Below, piece by piece: positions 26,544 to 34,715 of a stretch of 64,000 nucleotides of DNA. Where the stretch lies: contig NZ_BMEO01000003.1 in the NCBI RefSeq assembly GCF_014636635.1, positions 295,261 to 359,260 of the forward strand. Direction: 5' to 3'. A program made the translations under genes and the position numbers. Each line of letters starts with the position of its first letter. Within the stretch, counting starts at the first letter, position 1. Source of the DNA: Marinicella pacifica. GTDB taxonomy: Bacteria; Pseudomonadota; Gammaproteobacteria; Xanthomonadales; Marinicellaceae. Under the pieces are notes generated by a model that saw nothing but the letters and a program-made list of their open reading frames with translations, was not told where the DNA came from and did no database searches.

Positions 26544-28666
26544 TTGAAGCGTTTGCCACTTGTCCCAAGCAACTGGAATTGTTGCTGAAACAAGAAATCA
26601 TTGATTTGGGCGGTGAAGATGTGAAAGAGGCCCTCGCCGGGGTGTTTTTCAGCATGAACGCTCAAGATTTACCACGGCTTATTATGTGGAGCCGTTTGGC
26701 CAATCGCATAATGGTCAAATTAGGTGAATTCAAATGCCGTAACAAACACGATTTATATGAAGCGGCCAGTGGTATTCAATGGCGATCTTTGTGCCGACAA
26801 TTTCCCGATACCCTGTCACTGCGCTTTTCAGGCATCAGTGAATCACTGAAAAACACCCATTTTTCGTCACAAATCATGAAAGATGCCGTGGTTGATCAGT
26901 TAGCTGCATTCTATGAACAACGCCCCAAAGTGGTAAAACAAGACGGCCATTTAAGTGTCTATGGCCACCTGCGCCATCAGCAAATCAGCCTCTATCAGGA
27001 CATCACCGGACACAGTTTACATCAGCGGGGTTATCGCAGTGAAAATACCCTGGCGCCGTTAAAAGAAAATTTAGCGGCCGCGCTTTTGATTCGAGCCGGC
27101 TGGCCGGACAAAGCCGCACACCATTATCATCTCATTGATCCGATGTGCGGTTCAGGTACCTTATTATTAGAAGGCTGGGCGATGGCCGCCGATCTGGCAC
27201 CCAATTTAAATTACAAAAGTCATGCTTTATTCAGTTGGCAGCATTTTGATGTTAGTCAGTGGCATCAACTGGAAGATGATGCCAGGCAACGGCATGAACT
27301 GGCCGCAGCCACGTATCGAGGTCAGATTATTGGTGTTGATCACCATAAGAAATCGATTGAGCTGGCGCAACAAAACAGCCGTCAAATCAGCGGTGGTGAG
27401 CGCATTGGTTTTCATTATCAAACACTGGATAAATTTAAAATCCCACCGCGTAATAATCTGATTATCACCAACCCGCCCTACGGGGTGCGGTTACAAAAGA
27501 ATTATTTGTCCAGTTGGCGTCAATTGGCGCATTGGCTGGCGAATAATGTGCGTGAAGCCGAAGCGGCGATCTTAACACCGGATGAGTCCATGGCCTGGTT
27601 GTTGGGTTTTAAAGTGCAGAGTGCTTATCAGTTTTTTAATGGCCGCATACCGGTGCAGTTACGTTTGCTGAACATTAATAAAGCCAATCGCTTAACAGTG
27701 CCCGATAAACAGCATTTTGCCTTACCGGCTTCGGCCCAAATGATGGCCAATCGTTTAAAGAAAAATCAGGCTAAACTAAGTGCCTGGTTAGAACGTGAAC
27801 AGATTGATTGCTACCGTCTTTATGACGCCGATATCCCTGAATATTCTGTGGCGGTGGATTGCTATCACGAGCACGTGGTGGTGCAAGAGTACCAGCCGCC
27901 GAAAACAATCCCTGAGAAACAAGCCGAAAAACATCTGAACCACGCTTTATTGGCAGTACAGTCGGTATTACAGCCAAAGCGTGAACTGATTCATCTAAAA
28001 ACCCGGCGCAAACAAAGCGGTGACAGTCAGTATCAAAAACAAGAAGACACCGCCATCAAAGTGGTCAACGAGCAAGGACGGCGTTATCGGGTGGATTTTG
28101 AGACTTATTTAGACACCGGTTTGTTTTTAGACCATCGCTGGTTACGGCGAACGCTGCAATCTGAAGCTAAAAATAAACGGGTGCTGAATCTGTTTTGTTA
28201 CACCGGCAGTTTATCCGTGGCAGCAGCTTTGGGTGGTGCCAGCCGGGTGGACAGTGTGGACACCTCGAAAACCTATTTACAGTGGGCCAAAGATAATTTT
28301 GATTTAAACCAGATTAAAGGCCAGCACCGTTTTATTCGCCAGGATGTGATGGCGTTTTTACAATCTTGTCAGGATAACTATGATATCATCATTGCCGACC
28401 CGCCGACCTTTTCTAACTCTCATTCCCGTGATCAGGACTGGATTTTGCAGCAGCATCATGGCGACTTAATTAGGGCGTGTATGGCTTTATTAACGGCCAC
28501 AGGTACACTGTATTTTTCTAATAATTATAAGCAATTTTCAATGGATGAACGCTTGATTGAGCAGTTTGATATTACAGACATCACAGAACAAAGCCTGGAT
28601 CCTGACTTTGCCGGCAGTGGTATTCATTGGTGTTATAAAATTCGACCGGCGTCAAAAAACAATTAA
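26540..28666 (+). CDS. rlmL: Bifunctional 23S rRNA methyltransferase RlmKL (m2G2445 and m7G2069)
   Basis: The 708-residue protein (E. coli RlmKL 702) carries two SAM-dependent rRNA methyltransferases. The N-terminal half has a THUMP RNA-binding domain (about 50-155), a SAM site DPMCGSGTLLLEGWA near 198 and the N2-guanine motif ITNPPYGVRL near 310 (RlmL part). The C-terminal half has a second SAM site VLNLFCYTGSLSVAAALGG near 547 and IIADPPTFSNS near 617 (RlmK part). Its ATG overlaps the purT stop by four bases. Identification is secure. Confidence 0.95.
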   Translation: MIEAFATCPKQLELLLKQEIIDLGGEDVKEALAGVFFSMNAQDLPRLIMWSRLANRIMVKLGEFKCRNKHDLYEAASGIQWRSLCRQFPDTLSLRFSGISESLKNTHFSSQIMKDAVVDQLAAFYEQRPKVVKQDGHLSVYGHLRHQQISLYQDITGHSLHQRGYRSENTLAPLKENLAAALLIRAGWPDKAAHHYHLIDPMCGSGTLLLEGWAMAADLAPNLNYKSHALFSWQHFDVSQWHQLEDDARQRHELAAATYRGQIIGVDHHKKSIELAQQNSRQISGGERIGFHYQTLDKFKIPPRNNLIITNPPYGVRLQKNYLSSWRQLAHWLANNVREAEAAILTPDESMAWLLGFKVQSAYQFFNGRIPVQLRLLNINKANRLTVPDKQHFALPASAQMMANRLKKNQAKLSAWLEREQIDCYRLYDADIPEYSVAVDCYHEHVVVQEYQPPKTIPEKQAEKHLNHALLAVQSVLQPKRELIHLKTRRKQSGDSQYQKQEDTAIKVVNEQGRRYRVDFETYLDTGLFLDHRWLRRTLQSEAKNKRVLNLFCYTGSLSVAAALGGASRVDSVDTSKTYLQWAKDNFDLNQIKGQHRFIRQDVMAFLQSCQDNYDIIIADPPTFSNSHSRDQDWILQQHHGDLIRACMALLTATGTLYFSNNYKQFSMDERLIEQFDITDITEQSLDPDFAGSGIHWCYKIRPASKNN

Positions 28667-28717
28667 CGAAACGATTTTTTTTCAGTATGATAACCATGCT
28701 TAATTTATAAATGTCCC

Positions 28718-29590
28718 ATGAGAGTCCTGATTACTTTAACACTGATGCTGTTTTTACTGCACAGTCATGCCGGTGATGATTATCAAGCCTGGAAAGAAAG
28801 TCGTTTAAGTGGTTTGCAAAAACCGCATGGCTGGTTATCGCTGGTGGGTATGGAATGGCTATATCCGGGTAAAAACACCATCGGTTCAGCAGGCGATAAT
28901 GATATCCGGTTAAGTCATGGGCCAAAGTACCTGGGTTATTTCAGCCTGAAACCCGATCAATCGGTGACTTTTACCCCGACACAAGGTGTGACTATTCATG
29001 CCAATGGACAGCCGGTGACACAGACCATTGGAGTTTATGCAGATATTGAAGAACCTGAGACCACTGTTTTTCATGTGGACAGTTATGAATTTTATGTGAT
29101 TAAACGCCATAAAAAAGCACTTAGAATCAAAGACGCTCAGGCAGTAACACGTCTTAACTTCAAAGGTTTAGACTATTTTCCTGAACAGGAATCTTATCGG
29201 GTATGGGCGGATTTTGTGCCCTACAATCCGGTTAAAATTATTCAAACCGTGAATGTGCTGGGGCAGCTGTATGATGAACCGTCCCCAGGGCGGCTAGAGT
29301 TTACCTTAAAGAATCAAAAATTCAGCTTGGATGCTTTTGATGGTGGTGACAGTTATTATATTGTTTTCGGCGATAAGACCAATGGTCGGACCACTTATGG
29401 TCCCGGTCGGTTTCTCTATTCTGAGGGGTTGGTCAATGCGCAGGGAAAAGTGTTGCTGGATTTTAACAAAGCGTATAATCCGCCATGTGCTTTTACCGCT
29501 TATTCGACATGCACCTTGCCGCCATTACAAAACCGCCTGAATATCACGATTGAAGCCGGTGAAAAAAAATACGGTGACAGTCCTTATTAA
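28718..29590 (+). CDS. DUF1684-family secreted protein
   Basis: A 290-residue protein with a signal peptide (MRVLITLTLMLFLLHSHA) followed by the DUF1684 domain: YQAWKESRLSGLQKPHGWLS at its start, LNFKGLDYFPEQESYRVWADF near 145-165, GGDSYYIVFGDKTNGRTTYG near 205 and YNPPCAFTAYSTCTLPP near 250, with two conserved cysteines. The first part of the domain recalls an FHA-like beta fold, but no catalytic motif can be named and the family has no known function. It stands alone upstream of a DUF4199 membrane protein and a lipoprotein, all on the plus strand, so the three may share a transcript. Confidence 0.8.
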   Translation: MRVLITLTLMLFLLHSHAGDDYQAWKESRLSGLQKPHGWLSLVGMEWLYPGKNTIGSAGDNDIRLSHGPKYLGYFSLKPDQSVTFTPTQGVTIHANGQPVTQTIGVYADIEEPETTVFHVDSYEFYVIKRHKKALRIKDAQAVTRLNFKGLDYFPEQESYRVWADFVPYNPVKIIQTVNVLGQLYDEPSPGRLEFTLKNQKFSLDAFDGGDSYYIVFGDKTNGRTTYGPGRFLYSEGLVNAQGKVLLDFNKAYNPPCAFTAYSTCTLPPLQNRLNITIEAGEKKYGDSPY

Positions 29591-29610
29591 TAAAACATGA
29601 GGGGAGAACA

Positions 29611-30090
29611 GTGAACTCAGTCAAAATTGAAATTAAATGGGCCATCATCTTTTTTGTGGCGACCTTACTTTGGATGTGGTTAGAACGATTAGTGGGTTTG
29701 CACGATCAATACATTGAGAAACACGCCGTTTACACTAACTTTTTTGCCATTATAGCCACCGCTATTTATGTGCTGGCTCTGTTAAACAAACGTCGCGCGT
29801 TCTACCAGGGTACCATGACCTACTGGCAAGGCGTTCAAGCGGGGTTGTGGCTGACCTTGTTTATTGTTGTGTTGGTGCCTTTGGCACAGTTCATTACCCA
29901 TACCTGGATTACACCTGATTATTTTCATAATGTATCACAGCATGCGGTCAGTTTAGAGCAGATGACGCCAGAACAGGCACAGGCCTATTTTTCTTTACCT
30001 CATTACATTCAGTTATCGGTTATTATGGCCGCTGTTATGGGGTTTGTGACCACCCTGGTGGTGGCTGTTTTTACTCGGAGATCAAATTAA
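29611..30090 (+). CDS. DUF4199-like membrane protein
   Basis: A 159-residue protein with four predicted membrane helices: about 9-24, 42-58, 75-93 and 130-153. The layout and the NKRRAFYQGTMTYWQGVQAG loop resemble DUF4199, a family common in Bacteroidota and present in some gammaproteobacteria, with no known function. The start is GTG at 29611: GGGGAG stands five bases upstream and no ATG fits better. The stop codon overlaps the ATG of the following lipoprotein gene by one base (TAATG), so the two are translationally coupled. Confidence 0.65.
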   Translation: MNSVKIEIKWAIIFFVATLLWMWLERLVGLHDQYIEKHAVYTNFFAIIATAIYVLALLNKRRAFYQGTMTYWQGVQAGLWLTLFIVVLVPLAQFITHTWITPDYFHNVSQHAVSLEQMTPEQAQAYFSLPHYIQLSVIMAAVMGFVTTLVVAVFTRRSN

Positions 30091-30635
30091 TGAAGTCCTC
30101 GTTTACCGCTTTGCTTGTCGGTTTTTTTTTATTAGCCGGCTGTGACGACAAAGAAACCGCATCAACAGATGACAAAAATAAGACTGCTGAACAAAAACCG
30201 TTTGTGGGTATTAAGCAAAACAAAAAACCTTCATTAAGGGAGCAAAAAACCGGTGAGTTTTTTAGCTCAAAAATGTTGCCTGTTTCTGAATTAAACCCTG
30301 AAACAAACCAGGATATTTATGTGCATTTAACCGGACAGGTTGTGAACATTAATGACAGACAAACCTGGGCGGTTATTCAGGGTGAAGATGTGGCATTTTT
30401 TGCTTTTAATCATGCCGCTATGCCCATCATTAAAAAAGAATTTTTAGGGCGTCAAATATATCTGCGAGCCATTATTGAAGAAAAACCTGTAACCGAGCAA
30501 GTGTTAAGTGATGTAAAAAATAATGGATTGGCACCTGGTTTTGCCACTGATAACATCGTTGTGGGGTATCAGCTGAATACCACCAAAGCAGATTTAGTCA
30601 GTGCGGTCGATGAAAAAACCTTTATGACCCCTTGA
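30090..30635 (+). CDS. Predicted lipoprotein of unknown function
   Basis: A 181-residue lipoprotein: the leader MKSSFTALLVGFFLLAGC has a good lipobox with Cys at 18; the next residues (DDKE) include Asp at +2, the inner-membrane retention signal in E. coli. A charged linker (20-45) precedes a compact domain of about 110 residues with VHLTGQVVNINDRQTWAVIQGEDVAFF, which looks like a small beta-barrel of OB-fold type, but I do not recognise the family. Coupled to the DUF4199 gene (one-base overlap). It ends eight bases from the tetR gene on the other strand, tail to tail. Confidence 0.7.
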   Translation: MKSSFTALLVGFFLLAGCDDKETASTDDKNKTAEQKPFVGIKQNKKPSLREQKTGEFFSSKMLPVSELNPETNQDIYVHLTGQVVNINDRQTWAVIQGEDVAFFAFNHAAMPIIKKEFLGRQIYLRAIIEEKPVTEQVLSDVKNNGLAPGFATDNIVVGYQLNTTKADLVSAVDEKTFMTP

Positions 30636-30643
30636 CTGACTGT

Positions 30644-31273
30644 TTAAGTATCCAGGAATTCGTGAGAGAGTTGATGAATTAATTGTTTTTGGTCCTCCTC
30701 TAAAAACGGACTGATCATTTGCAGAATGTGAAAAATACCGTGTGAAAGTTTTTTCTGTTCATCAAAATCATCATCAAAAATGGCCACTGAATAATTCAGC
30801 CAGAAAGTGGCTGTTAAGGCTATCTGGTCTGCCAGATTGGCGCAGGTAGCGGCATCGGTTTTAAGGATTTTTAAGCTGTGTAATTGTTGCAGAATATTCA
30901 GTGCGGTTTGCGATTTTAAAGCCAAGATACGCCGAAAATGTCGTTTCAGAAACTCAATGCGATGCATTAACTGAATTAAATTTCGGTATAAGAAGCGGTA
31001 TTCCACAATCACGTCAAACACCAGATTTAAGTATAGCCACATGTCTTTCATTGTGGTGTTTTCAATATCCGGTATGGTCAGTACTTCTTTGATTTTAGTT
31101 TCATAACGCAGAAACAGCTGCCAGATGATGTCATTCTTGCTTTTGTAATGGTAATACAAATTACCCGGACTGATGTCCATTTCATCAGCAATGTGGTTGG
31201 TGGTGACATTCGGTTCACCTTCTTCATTAAATAATCTTAAGGCGGTCAGCAGAATACGTTCTTTGGTGTCCAT
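30644..31273 (-). CDS. TetR-family transcriptional regulator
   Basis: A 209-residue regulator. Residues 3-48 form the TetR helix-turn-helix: KERILLTALRLFNEEGEPNVTTNHIADEMDISPGNLYYHYKSKNDI in abbreviated terms runs from ILLTAL to YHYKSK. The C-terminal helical ligand domain, with MWLYLNLVFDVIVEYRFLYR, matches a TetR subgroup often found beside fatty-acid genes. It follows the acyl-CoA-binding protein gene by two bases on the minus strand and faces the acyl-CoA reductase gene, so acyl-CoA or a fatty acid is a reasonable ligand guess. I could not find a clear palindromic operator in the divergent gap. Confidence 0.88.
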   Translation of the reverse strand: MDTKERILLTALRLFNEEGEPNVTTNHIADEMDISPGNLYYHYKSKNDIIWQLFLRYETKIKEVLTIPDIENTTMKDMWLYLNLVFDVIVEYRFLYRNLIQLMHRIEFLKRHFRRILALKSQTALNILQQLHSLKILKTDAATCANLADQIALTATFWLNYSVAIFDDDFDEQKKLSHGIFHILQMISPFLEEDQKQLIHQLSHEFLDT

Positions 31274-31275
31274 TA

Positions 31276-31533
31276 TCAGGCGGTGAGTTTGTTCACTAAA
31301 TCAATGTAATGTTGTTTGGCTTCATCCTGTGACATGCCTTTGGTTTTTTCCCAGGCTTCGTATTTGGCGGCGCCTACAAAATCAAAGAAACCCGGCTTGT
31401 CCCCGTGCACATCACCCACCGAACCTTGTTTGTAATACGCATATAATTTCAGCAAGGTTGCATCATCGGGTTTGTGGGGCAGTTTTTTTACATCATTTTG
31501 GGCATTGGCAAATGCATCATCTAATTCACTCAT
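31276..31533 (-). CDS. Acyl-CoA-binding protein
   Basis: An 85-residue ACBP, a four-helix protein that binds long-chain acyl-CoA with high affinity in the cytosol. Family residues are present: Tyr in LLKLYAYYKQGSVGD, the GDKPGFFDFVGAAKYEAWEK stretch and the C-terminal YIDLVNKL helix. ACBPs are universal in eukaryotes and patchy in bacteria. Here it precedes a TetR regulator (two-base gap) and is divergent from a fatty acyl-CoA reductase, which suggests it holds or delivers acyl-CoA substrate to that enzyme; this coupling is inference. Confidence 0.93.
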   Translation of the reverse strand: MSELDDAFANAQNDVKKLPHKPDDATLLKLYAYYKQGSVGDVHGDKPGFFDFVGAAKYEAWEKTKGMSQDEAKQHYIDLVNKLTA

Positions 31534-31616
31534 GGTATGATAATCCGTTTATTGAATAATCTTTATTTGACACGATTTTAACGCATCGGTCAACGACAAA
31601 TACGGGAGAACATGGC

Positions 31617-33605
31617 ATGTCATATTTTGTTACCGGTGGTTCGGGCTTTATCGGACGCTTTTTATTACCTAAACTGTTTGCCCGCAAAGGCGATATTTAT
31701 CTGCTGGTCAGAAAAGGTTCTGTTAATAAACTAAAACAGCAGCTCAAAGACATGGACGCGCCGCTCAAGCGTATTGAGCTGGTGATTGGTGATTTAACTA
31801 AAGACAATCTGGGGTTGTCCAAAAAACAACAACAAGAATTAAATGCAAAGGTGAAACATTTCTTTCATCTGGCTGCGGTGTACGACATGGCCGCTGACCT
31901 TGAAGCCCAGTTAAACACCAATGTGGATGGTACCCGGCATGCCATGAATCTGGCAGAAACCATCAAAGCCGGGTGTTTTCATCACATTTCATCGATTGCT
32001 GTGGCCGGTTTGTATCCCGGTGTGTTTCGCGAAGACATGTTTGAGGAAGCTGAAGGGCTTGAACACCCTTATTTTCGAACCAAACATGATGCCGAAAAAG
32101 CGGTGCGTAACCACTGCCAGGTGCCCTATCGGATTTATCGTCCGGCGATGGTATTGGGACATTCTAAAACCGGTGAAATTGATAAAATTGACGGACCATA
32201 CTATTTCTTTAAACTGATTCAGAAGTTGCGTAAAGCGTTTCCGCAATGGATGCCGATGATGGGCATCGAAGGCGGTCGTCTAAATATGGTTCCGGTGGAT
32301 TATGTGGTGGATGTGATTGATCACATTGCGCATAAAAAAGGACTCGATGGCGGTTGTTTCCACATCACTGACCCCAAACCCAAACGCATCGGCCATGTGC
32401 TCAATATTTTTGCCGATGCCGCCCATGCGCCGCAGATGAATATGCGCATTGATGCGCGGGTGTTTAACTTTATTCCGGGCGCGGTGAAACAGGGTCTGAT
32501 GATGCTGTCACCGGTGAAACGGATTCGCCAACAAATCATGAATGATCTGGGCATCCCGCCCGGGGTGCTGAATTTTGTCAATTATCCAACCCGGTTCGAT
32601 GACCGGGAAACCCAAAAAGCGCTTAAAGGTTCGGCCATCAAGTTACCCAAACTCAAAAACTACGCCTGGACCTTGTGGGATTACTGGGAACGCCATTTGG
32701 ATCCTGATTTATTTATTGATCGGTCTTTGAGTGGTCGGGTGAAAGAGAAGCGGGTGATGATCACCGGTGCCACCTCGGGGATTGGTCTGGCCACGGCGCA
32801 GATGCTGGCCGAAGCCGGCGCTGAATTGATTATTGTGGCCAGAAAACAAGCCGCACTTGACGAAACCGCCCAAGATTTAAAACAACTCGGTGCCCGTGCC
32901 GTGCATCGTTACAGTGCCGATATCGCCAACGAAAAAGCCGCCAACCAGTTGGTGGCGGATGTGATTGAGGATTTGGGTGGCGTCGATATTCTGATTAATA
33001 ACGCCGGTCGTTCCATACGCCGTTCAATTGCTTTATCTTATGATCGTTTCCATGATTTTGAACGCACCATGGATTTGAATTATTTCGGTTCTTTGCGACT
33101 AATCATGGGGTTCTTGCCAGGTATGGCTGAGCGTTGTCTTGGCCATGTTATTAACATTTCTTCCATTGGTGTTCTCACCAATGCCCCGCGTTTTTCCGCT
33201 TATGTCGCCTCAAAGGCGGCTTTAGATGCTTTTGCGCGATGTGCCGCGGCTGAATATAACGATGTGAATGTGGCTTTTACCACCATTAATATGCCGCTGG
33301 TACGCACGCCGATGATAGCACCCACAAAAATCTATAATTCGGTACCGACCATTTCCCCAGAAGAGGCGGCGGAATTTATTAAAGACGCCATCATCCGTCG
33401 TCCGCAACGCATAGCCACCCGCTTAGGGGTGTTTGCTCAGGTTATGCATGCCCTGGCGCCTAAATCCATGGAAGTGGTGATGAATACAGCATTTAATATG
33501 TTTCCGGATTCTGCGGCTGCCAAGGGTGAACAAAGCAGCGGCACCCGGGAACCGTCACCCGAACAAATGGCTTTTGCCAGTTTGATGCGCGGCGTGCACT
33601 GGTAA
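31617..33605 (+). CDS. Fatty acyl-CoA reductase, two-domain SDR (alcohol-forming type)
   Basis: A 662-residue protein with two Rossmann domains. The N-terminal extended SDR domain (1-370) has YFVTGGSGFIGRFLLPKL, the HLAAVYDMAA stretch and YFRTKHDAEK with the active Tyr replaced by the reductase-type YFRTK motif. The C-terminal classical SDR domain (about 378-640) has MITGATSGIGLATAQ, LINNAGRS and YVASKAALDAF. This order, the length and the segments EDMFEEAEGLEHPYFRTKH and DGPYYFFKLIQKLRKAFPQW closely match my memory of the Marinobacter fatty acyl-CoA reductase (661 residues), which reduces acyl-CoA through the aldehyde to fatty alcohol with NADPH for wax esters. A GGGAGA site precedes the ATG. 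No wax synthase is in the window. Confidence 0.88.
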   Translation: MSYFVTGGSGFIGRFLLPKLFARKGDIYLLVRKGSVNKLKQQLKDMDAPLKRIELVIGDLTKDNLGLSKKQQQELNAKVKHFFHLAAVYDMAADLEAQLNTNVDGTRHAMNLAETIKAGCFHHISSIAVAGLYPGVFREDMFEEAEGLEHPYFRTKHDAEKAVRNHCQVPYRIYRPAMVLGHSKTGEIDKIDGPYYFFKLIQKLRKAFPQWMPMMGIEGGRLNMVPVDYVVDVIDHIAHKKGLDGGCFHITDPKPKRIGHVLNIFADAAHAPQMNMRIDARVFNFIPGAVKQGLMMLSPVKRIRQQIMNDLGIPPGVLNFVNYPTRFDDRETQKALKGSAIKLPKLKNYAWTLWDYWERHLDPDLFIDRSLSGRVKEKRVMITGATSGIGLATAQMLAEAGAELIIVARKQAALDETAQDLKQLGARAVHRYSADIANEKAANQLVADVIEDLGGVDILINNAGRSIRRSIALSYDRFHDFERTMDLNYFGSLRLIMGFLPGMAERCLGHVINISSIGVLTNAPRFSAYVASKAALDAFARCAAAEYNDVNVAFTTINMPLVRTPMIAPTKIYNSVPTISPEEAAEFIKDAIIRRPQRIATRLGVFAQVMHALAPKSMEVVMNTAFNMFPDSAAAKGEQSSGTREPSPEQMAFASLMRGVHW

Positions 33606-33688
33606 ATTTAATGAGTGTGGATTTTTTACACAATATTAAGTTCAAATCAGTACAATGTGGACAAAATTAAATTCGGGAGTGAGATGGC

Positions 33689-34300
33689 GTGTTTGAAATT
33701 GTAAGTAGCGGCGGCGTGGTGATGATTTTCTTGTTGTTACTGATGGCGTTGGCGATGATGATTGTGGCTGAACGTTTCTGGAGCCTGCGGAATCAAGAAA
33801 TCATTCCAAAAAAATTAGCCCCCGATGTGTTGAAATGGAGCCGCAAAAAACAGCTCGATGAAAACCACATCGACAAATTGGCGGAAAACTCACCGTTGGG
33901 TTATTTAATGGCCACGGCTTTAAAACAACGCCACCGACAACGGACAGAAATTATTGAATCGGTCGAGGATGCCGGGCGGCATGTGTCCCATCAATTAGAA
34001 AAACCACTCAACTGGTTGCAGGCGATTGCTGAAGTGGCGCCTTTGCTGGGACTTTTGGGTACCGTTATTGGAATGATGAAAGTGTTTGCCAATATTATGG
34101 AATTTGGGGTGGGTGATGCCAACCAGTTGGCCGGCGGTATTTCTCAAGCCTTGACCACCACCGCAGCCGGATTGATTGTGGCGATTCCGGCGGTCTTGTT
34201 TTACCGTTATTTTAAAAACCGAATTGCTGATCAGACCATTGTCATGGAACAACAGGTGATGCAACTGATTGATAATTTGGCCCCGGCTGACAAGCCATGA
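33689..34300 (+). CDS. exbB: ExbB/TolQ-type proton channel protein
   Basis: A 203-residue MotA/TolQ/ExbB-family protein, part of the proton-driven motor that energises TonB receptors. Hydrophobic helices lie near 7-27, 110-135 and 150-175; the core signature APLLGLLGTVIGMMKVF and SQALTTTAAGLIVAIPAVLFY is intact. The start is GTG at 33689 with GGGAG eight bases upstream; the nearby ATG at 33684 is out of frame and soon stops. The stop overlaps exbD by four bases. No tonB is nearby. The exbB-exbD-msbA-lpxK-kdsB order is a known gammaproteobacterial arrangement. Confidence 0.92.
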   Translation: MFEIVSSGGVVMIFLLLLMALAMMIVAERFWSLRNQEIIPKKLAPDVLKWSRKKQLDENHIDKLAENSPLGYLMATALKQRHRQRTEIIESVEDAGRHVSHQLEKPLNWLQAIAEVAPLLGLLGTVIGMMKVFANIMEFGVGDANQLAGGISQALTTTAAGLIVAIPAVLFYRYFKNRIADQTIVMEQQVMQLIDNLAPADKP

Positions 34301-34713
34301 AATTTTCCACCGAAGACAACAACCCATCGCGTTTAAACCTCACTTCATTAATTGATGTGGTTTTTTTGTTGTTGATTTTTTTTATGGTCAGCACCACTTT
34401 TGAAAAGCAATCTAAACTCAAAATAGAATTGCCTGAAGCAACCCAGACAGATCGTCGGACAGCGCCCCAGAATGTAACCGTCACCATTAATGCCAAGGGT
34501 GTGTTTTACCTGAATGACAAGCAATTATCCGAGCAAAATGCCAACGGTTTACGGCAACAGCTCAGTGCTGTGATTGAACAAGACGAGACCGCACGGGTGT
34601 TGATTAAAGCCGATGCCAATGCACCGCATAAATTTGTGGTTACGGCCCTTGATGTGGTGGGGCAGTTGGGCATTGAAGGTGTCTCTATCGCCACCACCGA
34701 AACCCGGCCCTGA
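34297..34713 (+). CDS. exbD: ExbD/TolR-type biopolymer transport protein
   Basis: A 138-residue protein with one N-terminal membrane helix (LIDVVFLLLIFFMVSTTF, about 17-34) whose Asp near residue 19 is the proton-carrying residue of ExbD/TolR, and a periplasmic domain ending in LDVVGQLGIEGVSIATTE. It forms the motor with the preceding ExbB (four-base overlap) and should drive TonB-dependent uptake, for example by the receptor at 58780. Confidence 0.93.
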   Translation: MKFSTEDNNPSRLNLTSLIDVVFLLLIFFMVSTTFEKQSKLKIELPEATQTDRRTAPQNVTVTINAKGVFYLNDKQLSEQNANGLRQQLSAVIEQDETARVLIKADANAPHKFVVTALDVVGQLGIEGVSIATTETRP

Positions 34714-34715
34714 TT

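Noticed and set aside
31534..31616. Palindromic TetR operator in the divergent gap
   Set aside because: I searched the 83 bases by eye and found no inverted repeat long enough to defend.
33625..33656. Promoter TTTACA / TACAAT before exbB
   Set aside because: The spacing is 20 bases, too long for a normal sigma-70 promoter.
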